Shown here: positions 51,955 through 62,061 of the stretch, in pieces | Layout: each line of letters starts with the position of its first letter | Position numbering within the stretch: the first letter of the stretch is position 1 | Origin: Oceanospirillum sp964342385 | GTDB lineage: Bacteria; Pseudomonadota; Gammaproteobacteria; Pseudomonadales; Halomonadaceae | DNA length: 64,000 bases | Direction of reading: 5' to 3' | Assembly (NCBI GenBank): GCA_964342385.1 | Contig: CAYFGP010000001.1 | Coordinates: 102,813 to 166,812 of the forward strand | Notes under the pieces: generated by a model | What the model was told of the DNA's origin: nothing | Seen by the model: only the letters and a program-made list of their open reading frames with translations | The model's database searches: none | Translations under genes and position numbers: made by a program

Positions 51955-53832
51955 TCAGCCTTGCTTCTGATAGGAAAACTTACTCATCTCCTGCTGCAAA
52001 TGGCTGGATAACTTCGATAGCTCATCACTGATCTGATTATTGCTGGTTGCGGCGCTGAGATTGGCTTCCATCGCCGACTGAGCTTGCTGTAACTGTTGCC
52101 CGGCGTAGTCCACCGTATCAATCTGTTGCTGGCTGATCGAGAGAATATCCTTATTCTGCTGGTTCAATGCATTAATCTGTTGCTCTATGGTGGCAAAAAT
52201 TTCGTTAATACGTGCGCTTTGCTGCAAGCGTTCTGAGGTGCGGGTCTGTGTATTACGAATCACCTGAGTCGCCTGCTGTGTTTTACTCTGCAGTTGATCG
52301 ATCTGATGATTAATCTGCTCAGCGGAAGATTGGGTTTTCAGTGACAGACTGCGTACTTCATCAGCAACCACAGCAAAACCACGACCTTGCTCTCCTGCAC
52401 GGGCAGCCTCAATAGCCGCGTTGAGTGCCAGTAGGTTGGTTTGAGCGGCAATCTCCGCAATACTGGTCATTACCTCGCTGATCTTTTCACTGTCCTGTTC
52501 CAGCTGTTCGATCTCTTCTACTGCGCTACCTACATCCTGAATCAACTGCTGGCTGGCAATCTGGTTTTGTTGTGCCAGATGGGTGATCTCTTCTGATTGG
52601 GCATTAACCTGCTCTGTCATCAGGCGAGCATTATCAACCCTCTCTTCTACGGCTTGAGCATGATTAGCGGTTTCAATAAGAGCCTGCTGTAACTCTGCCA
52701 GACGTTGATCCTGCAGGGTACAGGTCTCAAGGGTTTTATCCGCCGTGTTTTTCAATTGCCCAGCACTGTTTTGCAGGCTAAGCGCGGTATTAGCAGCATG
52801 CTCTACGCTATTGCGAATTTTTTCGATAAAGCGATTAAAGGCACGCGCCAGCTCACCCAGTTCATCGGGACTATTGCTGATCAAGCGAGCCGATAGATCG
52901 CCTTCGCCATCAGCAATCTCTTTCATATGTTGTAGCAGGCGATTAATACGGCTTACGACGCGATAAGCCAGCCAGGTGCTACCGGCACAAAGTAGCAAGC
53001 ACAGAAGAAGCGTGACGGTTAGTGTCGTTAGGCGCTTTTCGCTGATCAGGCTTTGAATCTGAGCACCAGTTTGTTGATGAATCTGCTCCAGCTGTTCGAT
53101 CAGTTGCAGCTCCTGCTGCTTCATCTCTCCCAAAGCACCCTGTTGCGGTGTCAGGCCAACTTGCTTGGAGACATCAACAAAACGACGAAAGGTTTGTTGG
53201 TACTCCTGCATATATTGCGCAATCTGCAGTTGCTTCTGCACTGACAGATCAGATTGTTTTAGCTGCTGGTCAAAGTTTGCAACAGAGCGTTCAAATTTAT
53301 CCAGATACTTGAGCTTATGACGCAGCATAAAGTCTTTTTCATGACGTCTAAGCATCAGCATTAAGGCTTTTAACTCAACCTGATTACTGGCATTGATCTC
53401 ATGTTCCGCATTATGTACTGCTTTACGCAGCTGACCGTACATACCTGTTGTGGGGGTTAGCCCCAGGGCACTTTTTTTCTCTTCTAACTGCTGGAAAGCC
53501 GTCTGATAACTGTGCGTGGCTTTTAATACATCTTGTAGCTCTGTAGTAGCTAAATCCTGGTTGATAAACGCAGGTTCGAGTTGTTGCAGGGTCTGTGTCA
53601 GTTGTTTGGCGAGGGTATGAAAATGTTCTGCAGCTTCGGGCTGATTATCCAACGAAAAATTTTGTTCTGTTTGGGCCATCTCCAACAGATGTATATGACT
53701 GGTGGCCAAGCCATTATCGATATGTTTCAGGTTTTCCAGCTGATTTAGGCTGTCATAGATCAGGATAAGAATTGAAAAAAGTCCGATGGCACTTGCCAGA
53801 ATTAATACGATAAAGCGTCGTTGAATCGACAT
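51955..53832 (-). CDS. Methyl-accepting chemotaxis protein
   Basis: A 625-aa chemoreceptor: TM1 (about 8-26), a long helical periplasmic region of about 240 residues, TM2 (about 270-292), HAMP (292-345) and a cytoplasmic signalling domain with the hairpin tip EIAAQTNLLALNAAIEAARAGEQGRGFAVVADEVR. The periplasmic part, nearly all helix with many Gln/Glu/Leu, has the size of a helical bimodular (HBM) sensor, which binds organic acids or similar ligands in Pseudomonas; ligand unknown here. GGGAG precedes the ATG. No che genes are nearby. Confidence 0.93.
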   Translation of the reverse strand: MSIQRRFIVLILASAIGLFSILILIYDSLNQLENLKHIDNGLATSHIHLLEMAQTEQNFSLDNQPEAAEHFHTLAKQLTQTLQQLEPAFINQDLATTELQDVLKATHSYQTAFQQLEEKKSALGLTPTTGMYGQLRKAVHNAEHEINASNQVELKALMLMLRRHEKDFMLRHKLKYLDKFERSVANFDQQLKQSDLSVQKQLQIAQYMQEYQQTFRRFVDVSKQVGLTPQQGALGEMKQQELQLIEQLEQIHQQTGAQIQSLISEKRLTTLTVTLLLCLLLCAGSTWLAYRVVSRINRLLQHMKEIADGEGDLSARLISNSPDELGELARAFNRFIEKIRNSVEHAANTALSLQNSAGQLKNTADKTLETCTLQDQRLAELQQALIETANHAQAVEERVDNARLMTEQVNAQSEEITHLAQQNQIASQQLIQDVGSAVEEIEQLEQDSEKISEVMTSIAEIAAQTNLLALNAAIEAARAGEQGRGFAVVADEVRSLSLKTQSSAEQINHQIDQLQSKTQQATQVIRNTQTRTSERLQQSARINEIFATIEQQINALNQQNKDILSISQQQIDTVDYAGQQLQQAQSAMEANLSAATSNNQISDELSKLSSHLQQEMSKFSYQKQG

Positions 53833-54206
53833 GTCAGCTCCCTTGCCAAATATGTCATACCGGGTGTGAGGTATGACTCAAGCTAAGGGCTAAATATGAC
53901 CGTTGAATGACATTTAGACTTCACTAATATTATAGTTTGATGACATTTGTAAACACAGTCTGGAAAGTATTCTAAGGCGGTTTTATTTCAGGAGTGTGGC
54001 AGTTTTTTGATGCTGAGTGCTATTCATTGTGTATTGGTCGTTTGGTGTTAGTCGTTGTGAGGCTGGGTTAAGGAGCCGTTTTGGCTACCACTGATTTCTT
54101 ATAGACCAAAAAAAGACCACCAGAAGTTATCTCTAATGGTCTTTATCGAAGCTTATAGCCTAGGTACGACCTTATGGCGCTACCCTGTGACTATATACGC
54201 ATACGC
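53833..54206. other. Intergenic region between dapD and chemoreceptor gene
   Basis: Noncoding. It contains the dapD terminator (54108-54144) and the A/T-rich presumed promoter of the chemoreceptor gene. Nothing else is recognised. Confidence 0.6.
54108..54144 (-). terminator. Terminator of dapD
   Basis: AAAGACCA/TGGTCTTT with a 17-nt loop, with a run of seven A residues at 54108-54114 acting as a U tract in the minus-strand transcript. Confidence 0.75.
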
Positions 54207-55247
54207 TTAGTTATTAGCGTGCAGCGCTTCGTTCAGTTCGATCGCAGATTTGTTCGTCAGGCACTCAATCGCACCGTTCTGAGAGTTGCGACGGAACAGT
54301 AGATCATCTTTGCCTGCCAGATCACGGGCGCGGGCTACTTCAACCAGTTCACGGTTGTCGTCCAGAACGTTTACTTTAGAACCCGCAGTGATGTACAGAC
54401 CCGCTTCAACGATGCAGCGGTCACCCAGAGGGATACCGATACCAGCGTTTGCACCGATCAGACACTCATCACCAACAGAAATGATGATGTTGCCGCCGCC
54501 AGACAGCGTACCCATAGTGGAACAACCACCACCTAGGTCACTACCTTTACCGACGAATACACCCGCAGAGATACGGCCTTCGATCATGCCAGGACCTTCG
54601 GTGCCCGCATTAAAGTTAACAAAACCTTCGTGCATGATGGTCGTGCCTTCACCCAGGTAAGCACCCAGACGAACACGTGCAGTATCAGCGATACGAGTAC
54701 CTGCAGGCACCACGTAGTCGACCATTTTAGGGAACTTGTCTACGCAATCTACGGACAGCGCTTCACCGTTCAGGCGTGCCTGCAGCTGACGCTGTGGCAG
54801 TTCTTCCAGGTCAATCGCGCCTTGGTTGGTCCAGGCTACGTTAGGCAGAGCGCCAAACATACCGTTCAGGTTAGTACCATGTGGCTTAACCAGACGGTGA
54901 GACAGCAGGTGCAGCTTCAGGTAAACCTCAGCAACCGCTTTAGGATCGGTATCTTCTTCGATGAAAGTCGCTACCAGAGGACGCTTGCTATCAGCAAAGC
55001 TGGCAACCAGCTCAGCTTGAGCCGCTTCACCGGCTTCTTTCAGTGCATTAACCAGAGCTTCAACTTTATCAGTACCAAAAGCCACAACTTGGTTGCCGCC
55101 CTGGTAATCCAGAACCTGTGCAACCGTGTCTACCAGGCTAACGGCAGGGGCCAGCAGTGGCTGAGGATAAAACACTTCCAGCCACTCGCCTTTGCTGTTT
55201 TGAGTACCTACGCCAAAGCCAAAGCTGAAAAAGGGTGATGCAGTCAT
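54207..55247 (-). CDS. dapD: Tetrahydrodipicolinate N-succinyltransferase (long type)
   Basis: A 346-aa enzyme that succinylates tetrahydrodipicolinate in lysine/DAP synthesis. The C-terminal half (about 185-310) is a left-handed beta-helix of hexapeptide repeats (RVRLGAYLGEGTTIMHEGFVNFNAG; GGGCSTMGTLSGG). The length matches the Pseudomonas-type DapD and exceeds the 274 aa E. coli form. I use the ATG at 55247, with GGGAG upstream; a TTG four codons earlier is rejected. It is grouped with yffB-like and dapC genes. Confidence 0.94.
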   Translation of the reverse strand: MTASPFFSFGFGVGTQNSKGEWLEVFYPQPLLAPAVSLVDTVAQVLDYQGGNQVVAFGTDKVEALVNALKEAGEAAQAELVASFADSKRPLVATFIEEDTDPKAVAEVYLKLHLLSHRLVKPHGTNLNGMFGALPNVAWTNQGAIDLEELPQRQLQARLNGEALSVDCVDKFPKMVDYVVPAGTRIADTARVRLGAYLGEGTTIMHEGFVNFNAGTEGPGMIEGRISAGVFVGKGSDLGGGCSTMGTLSGGGNIIISVGDECLIGANAGIGIPLGDRCIVEAGLYITAGSKVNVLDDNRELVEVARARDLAGKDDLLFRRNSQNGAIECLTNKSAIELNEALHANN

Positions 55248-55307
55248 AATCGCTCCCAATGAGATAGAGGCAGCACCGCTGCCATGATTAAAGGTTAAAT
55301 AGTGAAA

Positions 55308-55658
55308 TTATTCGGCAAAAAATGCCTGGTAGTCAGCGTCTTTAAAGCCCACTTTAAACGCGCTGTCACGGTCTAAGACCGGGCGACGTACCAGGGTTGG
55401 CAGTTCTGTCATCAGAGCTACCGCTTTAGCCTGATCCAGATCTGCTTTTTGTTCGTCGGTTAGGTTGCGCCAGCTGGTGCTGCGCTTATTCAACACGTTT
55501 TCCCAACCCAGCGCTTCACACCAGGTGGTCACCTGCTGTTCAGTTAAGCCGTCTTTGCGGAAATCGTGGAACTGATAATCCTGCTGATTGGCTTCCAGCC
55601 ACTTCTTGGCTTTTTTCACCGTATCGCAATTTGGAATGCCGTAGAGGGTAAGGGCCAT
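55308..55658 (-). CDS. yffB: ArsC/Spx-family protein (YffB type)
   Basis: A 116-aa thioredoxin-like protein of the ArsC family. The single active-site Cys11 is in GIPNCDTVKKA, and the C-terminal PTLVRRPVLDRD is the family signature. YffB proteins are thought to be glutathione-linked reductases, not arsenate reductases. It is placed between dapC and dapD, as in many gammaproteobacteria, where yffB is coupled with dapE or dapD; the reason is not known. Confidence 0.88.
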   Translation of the reverse strand: MALTLYGIPNCDTVKKAKKWLEANQQDYQFHDFRKDGLTEQQVTTWCEALGWENVLNKRSTSWRNLTDEQKADLDQAKAVALMTELPTLVRRPVLDRDSAFKVGFKDADYQAFFAE

Positions 55659-55772
55659 AACTACCTGCTCTGTTCGGGCTCATGGAGCCTGATTAACAAT
55701 CAAGTCAGCTGTGATGGCTTTAGCTCATCACAGCTAAGTAAAAAGAGTAAAAGAGTATTTGTTGGCTCTGGC

Positions 55773-56969
55773 TTACAGAGATTCAACAAAAGTACGGATA
55801 CGCTGTGCTGCTTCAACACACTCGTCCAGTGTTGCTACCAGAGCCATACGCACACGATTGCGACCTGGGTTTTCACCGTCGATAGTGCGAGACAGATAAC
55901 TGCCCGGCAGTACGGTAACATGTTGCTGGGCAAACAGCTGCTGAGCAAAAGCTTCTTCCTGAATCGGTGTTTCCGGCCATAGGTAGAAGCTGGCTTCCGG
56001 CTGTTGGAAGTTCAGTACCGGTGACAGAATCTCACCCACACGGGCAAACTTCTCAGTATAAACCGCGCGGTTGGCGATGGTGTGCTCTTCATCGTTCCAG
56101 GCTTCTATGCTGGCCAGCTGGTGCTGAATCGGCATGGAGCAACCGTGGTATGTACGGTACAGCAGGAATTTTTGCATCAGCTCCGCTTCACCAGCGATAA
56201 AGCCAGAACGCAGACCTGGTAGGTTAGAGCGCTTAGACAGGCTGTGGAAAACAACGCAGTTTTTATAGTCGTCACGACCCAGCTCAGCACAGGCTTGTAG
56301 CAGGCCTGCCGGTGGGTTCTGCTCATCGAAGTAGATCTCTGAGTAACACTCGTCAGAGGCAATAACAAAATCGTACTGATCAGATAGCGCAATCAGTTTT
56401 TTCAGCACATCCAGACCTATCACCGCACCGGTTGGGTTACCTGGACTGCACAGGAACAACAACTGAGTGTTGTGCCAAACTTCTTCTGGAACCGCATCAA
56501 AATCAGGAATAAAGCCATTTTCTGCACGACATGGCATAAAATATGGCTCAGCACCGGCCAGGTAAGCTGCACCTTCATAGATCTGATAAAACGGGTTAGG
56601 TGATGCGATCAGGGCGTCAGGCTTGCGTTCGATCAGCGCCTGGGTAAAAGCAAAGATCGCTTCACGGGTGCCATTTACCGGCAGCACGTTGTCTTCTGCG
56701 GTCAGGGTGTTTTCATTCAGCTGAAAACGACGCTGACACCAGTTGGCGATGGCTTCGCGCAGCTCTGGCATACCCTTGGTGGTTGGGTAGTTGCTGATGC
56801 GATTAATATTGCTGGTCAGACAGTCCAGAACAAACTGAGGCGCAGGATGGCGCGGTTCACCGATGGATAACGGGATATGCTGTAGCTCTTCAGGTGCAGT
56901 TACCTGAGCTTTTAGCGCGGTCAGTTTTTCAAAGGGATAAGGTTGTAAACGGTTTAAATCTGGGTTCAT
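55773..56969 (-). CDS. dapC: Succinyldiaminopimelate transaminase
   Basis: A class I PLP aminotransferase of about 398 aa that converts N-succinyl-2-amino-6-ketopimelate to N-succinyl-LL-DAP. The N-terminus MNPDLNRLQPYPFEKL is that of Pseudomonas DapC. SPNPFYQIYEGAAYLAG and the PLP-Lys motif HSLSKRSNLPGLRSG are clear. An in-frame ATG at 57002 with CAGGTAAGC upstream could be the true start, adding 11 residues. It is first in a dapC-yffB-dapD run on the minus strand. Confidence 0.92.
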   Translation of the reverse strand: MNPDLNRLQPYPFEKLTALKAQVTAPEELQHIPLSIGEPRHPAPQFVLDCLTSNINRISNYPTTKGMPELREAIANWCQRRFQLNENTLTAEDNVLPVNGTREAIFAFTQALIERKPDALIASPNPFYQIYEGAAYLAGAEPYFMPCRAENGFIPDFDAVPEEVWHNTQLLFLCSPGNPTGAVIGLDVLKKLIALSDQYDFVIASDECYSEIYFDEQNPPAGLLQACAELGRDDYKNCVVFHSLSKRSNLPGLRSGFIAGEAELMQKFLLYRTYHGCSMPIQHQLASIEAWNDEEHTIANRAVYTEKFARVGEILSPVLNFQQPEASFYLWPETPIQEEAFAQQLFAQQHVTVLPGSYLSRTIDGENPGRNRVRMALVATLDECVEAAQRIRTFVESL

Positions 56970-57298
56970 ACCGGAGTCCAGCCAGCTGACAGGTAATGCC
57001 ATGCTTACCTGTAATTATCTTATACACACCGAAACAAGCCTTTCGATATTATTCGGCCTACGGCCAAATAGACCTGTATTTTTTGTGGAGATAGCTTTGT
57101 TTGGGTGCCTAGGGTTAGTCGGGCATTATAGAGAAGCTGTTACTGGGTCACAAATAACCTGAGCGAATTATGTTGATAATAGTTTTTGATTGGTCGTTTG
57201 TGACCAAAATAATACCCTTCGTACCATGACAGCTATAGATAACTACAGACGTGTCATAGTCATTCCCTCTCCCTATAACATCCACTTTTCTAACACCA

Positions 57299-58564
57299 TT
57301 AAGACGTCGGCAGCACAAAAGCCACTAATACACCAAGGACTCCGGCCAGCACTAAAGGTGCACTGGTCTTAAAAATGAGGGCACGCCCACCCAAAGTGCC
57401 TGACATCCCTGCTTTTAACAGAGTATTCACGGTTGCAGCTATCACTATGCCTAAAACAGCCGTTTCTTTTGCCAGCCCCTCACGACTCATACCAGAAAGA
57501 GACAGATTTATGGGATCGACATCCGCGATACCCGAGGCCGCAGCCAATAACAGAATTCCAGTCTCTCCCAAGGTGGCCTGCAACGCACTGCTTAACAACA
57601 GAATCGCAGCCAGAAGCACACCAAAACCCAAGGCCGATAGGAGAGAAATAGGAGAGGATGGATGTTTCATATCCTCGGGAACACTTTGGTATCCCTGATA
57701 CCAGAACCAGAGTGCGGGCAGATAAACCACCGCAGCCATCAACAAAGCCGAAGGTGCTAATAAAGGCAGTAATTCAGGATTAATCACACTGGCAACCAGT
57801 AAGATTCTGGGATACATGGTGCCGCAGGCAAATAACACCCCTGCAGCCAACAAAGGGGAGGCTTGTGGTGCTTGTTTTGCCATCCGGGAAAACTGCAGTG
57901 TCAGCGCAGTGGAAGATACAAAACCGGCAAAAAAAGCCGTCAGCATAATGCCCTTTTTAGCACCAGCAATCTTCATTGCAAAGTAACCGACAAAGGAGAT
58001 ACTGGAGATCAGCACCACCATCCACCAGATCTCATAGGGGTTCAGTGCTTGCCAGGGCCCCATATCCTCATCAGGTAATATAGGCAATACGACCACAGAG
58101 ATAATAAGTAACTCAAGCGCCGCCCACAGCTCTTTTTTCTCTAGCAACCACAGCCAGCGATGCAGCTCACCTTTTAAGCTCAACAGCAAGGTGGTTACCA
58201 CCGCCATCGCAGAGGCTTCCACTGCAAAGCCAACCATCACCATAGCACCATAACAAAAGGCCAACAGCGCTGAAATCAACGAGGTGAGAGAGATATTTTT
58301 CTTGCTGCGATTCACCACGTAAGAGGCTGTTAAAGCGATAGCCAGTGCAATAAAGAAGATCCCTAAGAGATAACCGCCCAAGCTTTGGGCTAGCATGGCA
58401 GAAACAGCGCCTAATAATGAAATCAGGCCATAGGTGCGTAAACCCGCAATACGGGAGCCCTCCTTCAAGTCCCGATATTTCCAACCTCGCTCAACGCCAA
58501 TCAGCAATCCGAGAGAGAGTGCAATAGCCAATAAACCGATGGAATGTGTATCACTGATTTGCAC
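57299..58564 (-). CDS. MgtC/SapB-DUF4010 family membrane protein
   Basis: A 421-aa protein with about 12 hydrophobic segments. The N-terminal part resembles MgtC/SapB (LLIGVERGWKYRDLKEGSRIAGLRTYGLISLLGAVSAML) and the rest is DUF4010 (MVVLISSISFVGYFAMKIAGAKKGIMLTAFFAGFVSSTALTLQFSRMAKQ). Start is a GTG (complement of 58562-58564) with AGGA eight bases upstream. Function is unknown; the MgtC part is linked in other bacteria to magnesium or envelope stress. Confidence 0.85.
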   Translation of the reverse strand: MQISDTHSIGLLAIALSLGLLIGVERGWKYRDLKEGSRIAGLRTYGLISLLGAVSAMLAQSLGGYLLGIFFIALAIALTASYVVNRSKKNISLTSLISALLAFCYGAMVMVGFAVEASAMAVVTTLLLSLKGELHRWLWLLEKKELWAALELLIISVVVLPILPDEDMGPWQALNPYEIWWMVVLISSISFVGYFAMKIAGAKKGIMLTAFFAGFVSSTALTLQFSRMAKQAPQASPLLAAGVLFACGTMYPRILLVASVINPELLPLLAPSALLMAAVVYLPALWFWYQGYQSVPEDMKHPSSPISLLSALGFGVLLAAILLLSSALQATLGETGILLLAAASGIADVDPINLSLSGMSREGLAKETAVLGIVIAATVNTLLKAGMSGTLGGRALIFKTSAPLVLAGVLGVLVAFVLPTS

Positions 58565-58709
58565 GGCAAAATCCTGTTGTCTGTACTCTTGTTTGAACTA
58601 CTTCTCATTAAGCTAGGGTAATTGCACTGATACCCTTATGTACGAATACCATTTGCAGTAACATAGGGCCAAATTTACGACCTATTTAAAGATATTGCTG
58701 CATCAGTTT

Positions 58710-59522
58710 ATGAAAATTCGTACTCTATTTACTGCTCTGTTTTCCTTTGTACTCAGTACGCTACCTGTTACAGCTTTGGGTGATATCAGTTTAACCTACC
58801 AATCTGTCGCTACACCTGAACATAAAAGTACAGTGCTGGTAAATCAAAACTATATTCGTTTTGAAAACCCTATGACGCCCGACTTCTTCATGCTGTATGA
58901 CGTTAAACGTCAACGTATGACCCTAGTGGACAGCTACCATCGCAGTTACACCAGCCTGGATAAAGAAAGCCTGGAGAGTCTGTCAGAACAAATCGAAGTG
59001 ACTCGCCAAGCGATTATTGCCGAGTTAAAAGCCGGCATGAAAACAGCCGCGCCAGAAGAAAAGAGCCAAATGGCTGAAATTCTACAACAGCTGAAAGAAC
59101 TGGCTCTGGCACCATCACAACAGCTTGTTCGCTACGTACCAATGGATAAAACTCAAACGATCAACGGTTATCAGTGCCAGCTGGTCCAGGCATTGGTCAA
59201 AAATGATATCTATGCCACCTTGTGTGTCATTGATGCTAAGCAAGCTAAAATCTCCGCAGAAGTGATGTCCACTCTAAGATCTTTCCACCACTTCTCCAAT
59301 AGCGTTCACCAACAACTTAACCCTGGCGATGCGACTGAATTGCTATTTATTATGAACAGTGAGGAGCAATTGCCGGTTTCTATCCAACGCCTATTACCGA
59401 CAACCGTAAAGGACGAGTATCACTTGGTAGATATTCAGGAACTTCAACTACCGGAGAATGCGTTTCAGGTTCCTCAAGAGTATGAAGCCAAAGATATTGA
59501 AAACGCCTTTATCGTGGAATAG
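58710..59522 (+). CDS. Secreted protein of unknown function
   Basis: A 270-aa protein with a signal peptide (MKIRTLFTALFSFVLSTLPVTALG). The mature part has beta-strands (DISLTYQSVATPEHKSTVLVNQNYIRFENP; FFMLYDVKRQRMTLVDSYHRSYTSLDKE) and a central helix (about 85-135), and one likely disulfide (Cys in YQCQLV and TLCVID). The first part resembles DUF4412-type outer-membrane-associated proteins, only weakly. The ATG at 58710 is preferred over a TTG at 58695. No clear operon partner. Confidence 0.72.
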   Translation: MKIRTLFTALFSFVLSTLPVTALGDISLTYQSVATPEHKSTVLVNQNYIRFENPMTPDFFMLYDVKRQRMTLVDSYHRSYTSLDKESLESLSEQIEVTRQAIIAELKAGMKTAAPEEKSQMAEILQQLKELALAPSQQLVRYVPMDKTQTINGYQCQLVQALVKNDIYATLCVIDAKQAKISAEVMSTLRSFHHFSNSVHQQLNPGDATELLFIMNSEEQLPVSIQRLLPTTVKDEYHLVDIQELQLPENAFQVPQEYEAKDIENAFIVE

Positions 59523-59803
59523 CTTTTTCTCAATGCTGTAGTGCCGTTGTCACTCTAAGATACAATATGTTGTAACTCATTAATAAATAAACAGAAATAA
59601 AGTTGAAACAGAAAAAAATTTAAATGCTAATGTCATTTTTTTCTTTACCAGAGAAAAAAATAGATCTATATAAGCAAACGAGTACATCGCAAAACAAAAG
59701 CTAATCAGCATTCTCTAAACTGGAATGCCGGAGAGTAAACACATCTTGTTAAGGAAGCTTTTGTTTCGCTGCTTTATCAACTTTTTTCTGGAGAGATTTA
59801 TCA

Positions 59804-60013
59804 ATGGGCCGTGAGAGCGTATCCTTTGATTCTGATGACGACCTTCTTGATGATGGTCAGGACAATATTTCAGCGGAAGAAGAAGAAAAAGAGGTCAAAA
59901 AAGGGAAGGCGATGGATAAACGTCGCTTGATCGAAGACCGCTTGGAAGAACGTCGTTTAGAAAAAGATCTTTATGATGATTACGATGACTTTGATTTAGA
60001 CGACGACAACTAA
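59804..60013 (+). CDS. PA3496-family small acidic protein
   Basis: A 69-aa protein with acidic ends (FDSDDDLLDDGQDN and DDYDDFDLDDDN) and a basic-acidic helix MDKRRLIEDRLEERRLEKDL in the middle. The RR-x-IED-x-LEERRL motif is that of the PA3496 family, annotated as putative envelope-integrity proteins. GGAGAG precedes the ATG. Strong terminator follows. Function remains unproven. Confidence 0.8.
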   Translation: MGRESVSFDSDDDLLDDGQDNISAEEEEKEVKKGKAMDKRRLIEDRLEERRLEKDLYDDYDDFDLDDDN

Positions 60014-60060
60014 GCGAAAGCTCAAAAGCGTTTTATCTACTGTCTTGTATCGACAAACGC

Positions 60061-60089
60061 AAAAGGCTGCCCTTTGTGCAGCCTTTTTT
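60061..60089. terminator. Bidirectional terminator
   Basis: AAAAGGCTGC and GCAGCCTTTT pair around a 7-nt loop, with A's on the left and T's on the right, between convergent genes ending at 60013 and 60101. Confidence 0.9.
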
Positions 60090-60100
60090 GTCTCAACGTT

Positions 60101-60946
60101 TCACTTCGCCTGATCACCACCTTGCCCCTGCTGACTGATAATCTTGTGCTGATTCTCCAGCATCTGAGACATATTCTCTTCCAGACGGGACATTTTCTGC
60201 TCTAGCTGATCCATTCGCTCCAGCAACTCAGATTCTTTATCAATCACCTCTTCCTCTTCACGCTCCAGAAAGAAGACTGAAAAGCTGGCCGTCAGTAGAG
60301 AAAACAGTCCTATCCCCACCAAAATCAGGACACTGCCAAATACTTTTCCCGCAGGTGATACCGGGACAATATCGCCATAACCCACTGTAGTAATGGTCAC
60401 CAGAGCCCACCAGATGCCTTCCCATGGTGTATTGATGGCCGGGTCAATAGTGGAGATGAAAGTGCCAGATAGACCGATAAAGATGGCACTGATTAACAAG
60501 GTTGTACCCAGATGGTTGCGCGCCAGAATAGCACGTACGGTTTTCCCCAGAGGCGCAAGCAGGCCAAGCAGCAGCACTACCCTCAACATACGCAGCACAC
60601 CAGAAAAAGCGACATTCCCCCACAGAACAGGTAAACCCAACAGAATAATCAACAGGTTCATCCAATTCTGTCTCAAGTAACGGCGGGTATCGTCAACCAG
60701 TATTGCCAGAACCAGCGTCTCAATAACAAAAAACAGCCATACCAATATATCGGTAATATGATGCAGCTCCTGATCCAGGTAGCCGGTAAAGCTGGGATAC
60801 CAGCTGATCAGCATCCACAATGCCAGAAACAGCATCGGCCACTCCAGACGCCGCCCCCAACGTTGAGCCGTCGGGTTTTCACTGGGATCGACACCTGCCA
60901 GTCCTACCAGATGTCCCAACGATGATGCGTGTATAAGATTACCCAT
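60101..60946 (-). CDS. Voltage-gated-like potassium channel
   Basis: A 281-aa ion-channel protein: S1-S4-like helices (about 36-55, 65-84, 96-112 and 115-135, the last with few arginines), pore helix and selectivity filter TTVGYGD (186-192), S6 (about 203-226) and a C-terminal coiled coil (about 229-272) that probably drives tetramerisation. It lacks an RCK/TrkA domain. It differs from Kch of E. coli, which has RCK. The weak charge in S4 suggests limited voltage sensing. It stands alone as one gene. Confidence 0.9.
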   Translation of the reverse strand: MGNLIHASSLGHLVGLAGVDPSENPTAQRWGRRLEWPMLFLALWMLISWYPSFTGYLDQELHHITDILVWLFFVIETLVLAILVDDTRRYLRQNWMNLLIILLGLPVLWGNVAFSGVLRMLRVVLLLGLLAPLGKTVRAILARNHLGTTLLISAIFIGLSGTFISTIDPAINTPWEGIWWALVTITTVGYGDIVPVSPAGKVFGSVLILVGIGLFSLLTASFSVFFLEREEEEVIDKESELLERMDQLEQKMSRLEENMSQMLENQHKIISQQGQGGDQAK

Positions 60947-61006
60947 GGGCTTTGTCTATTCCCTGCTGATCATTTAGATCTCGTTCGTCTTAACCCATCG
61001 ATTTAA

Positions 61007-61903
61007 CTATGACGCCTGGGATGACTCTAGCTCAGCTTCGGATTGACGCAGACGCTTGCCCCACCACAGACCAAATACTAGGCTAGGGCCTAACATCAGA
61101 ATGCCGTAGATCACAGGTGAAACCGACATCTGGCTATTGCCCAGAATCGCACCGGTTACCAGTAAGGCAGTACCGCCGTTCTGTACCCCCACCTCAATAC
61201 CGGTAGTAATCTGCTGCGGCACACTTAAACCCATCAAACGGGCATAAAAATAACCTGAGGATAATGCCAATAGATTTAAGCAGATCGCGGCAGGGCCCAC
61301 TTGAGCCAGAAACTCAGGCATCTGCTGCCAATGTTTCACCACGATACCAACAATGATAAACAGCAGGAAACCGATCGATAGAGGTTTTACGATCTTACCT
61401 AAGCGAGCGGTTAGCTCTGGTTTCTTATGATGCAACCACATGCCCAATGACACTGGTACTACGGTAATCACCACCAGTTTCATCATCGTCTGCACGACCG
61501 GTAACTCTATGGCCTGAGCCTCTCCCATCCAATGCTCCAATGCGAATTGAGTCAGCACTGGAATAGTAAAAGGGGTTAGCAGACTGGCAAACGCAGTCAG
61601 GGTAATGGACAGCGCCACATCACCACGACTGAGGAAGGTCATCATATTGGAAGTGGCACCACCAGGGGCAAAGGAGAGCACCATCAGACCAACCGCCAAC
61701 TCTGGGGGTAACGTAAATAGAGAGACGACAACAAACGCTAACAGGGGCACCAAAAGCATCTGGCCACTTAAACCGGTCAGTACCGCTTTAGGTAAACGAA
61801 AGACACGAGCAAAATCTTTCAGGGTAAGGGTCATGCCCATTCCCAGCATAATGACAAACAGTGCGATAGGGAGCACAACCCCCAGCAGAGTTCCATTCGA
61901 CAT
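61007..61903 (-). CDS. Bile acid:sodium symporter family transporter
   Basis: A 298-aa protein with nine or ten hydrophobic helices of the SBF/BART family. SFAPGGATSNMMTFLSRGDVALSITLT (helix crossover with Na+-site residues) and GIEVGVQNGGTALLVT (second crossover) are hallmark motifs. Family members carry organic anions or pantoate/bile acids with Na+; the substrate here is unknown. AAGGAG precedes the ATG. Its minus-strand neighbour is the K+ channel gene, 60 bases downstream. Confidence 0.9.
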   Translation of the reverse strand: MSNGTLLGVVLPIALFVIMLGMGMTLTLKDFARVFRLPKAVLTGLSGQMLLVPLLAFVVVSLFTLPPELAVGLMVLSFAPGGATSNMMTFLSRGDVALSITLTAFASLLTPFTIPVLTQFALEHWMGEAQAIELPVVQTMMKLVVITVVPVSLGMWLHHKKPELTARLGKIVKPLSIGFLLFIIVGIVVKHWQQMPEFLAQVGPAAICLNLLALSSGYFYARLMGLSVPQQITTGIEVGVQNGGTALLVTGAILGNSQMSVSPVIYGILMLGPSLVFGLWWGKRLRQSEAELESSQAS

Positions 61904-62061
61904 ACTGAAGGCTCCTTAGAGGGAGATGAATAAGGGGAGATTAAAGCGTATAGAAAAACGGTGAATAGCCGTGTGTTCTGGAAACAATGCCCGATTATAA
62001 ACACAAGCCAGTCTGGCACTTGTACTAAGCACCAGATAGGCGATGCTGAAGCAGAGAGTTG

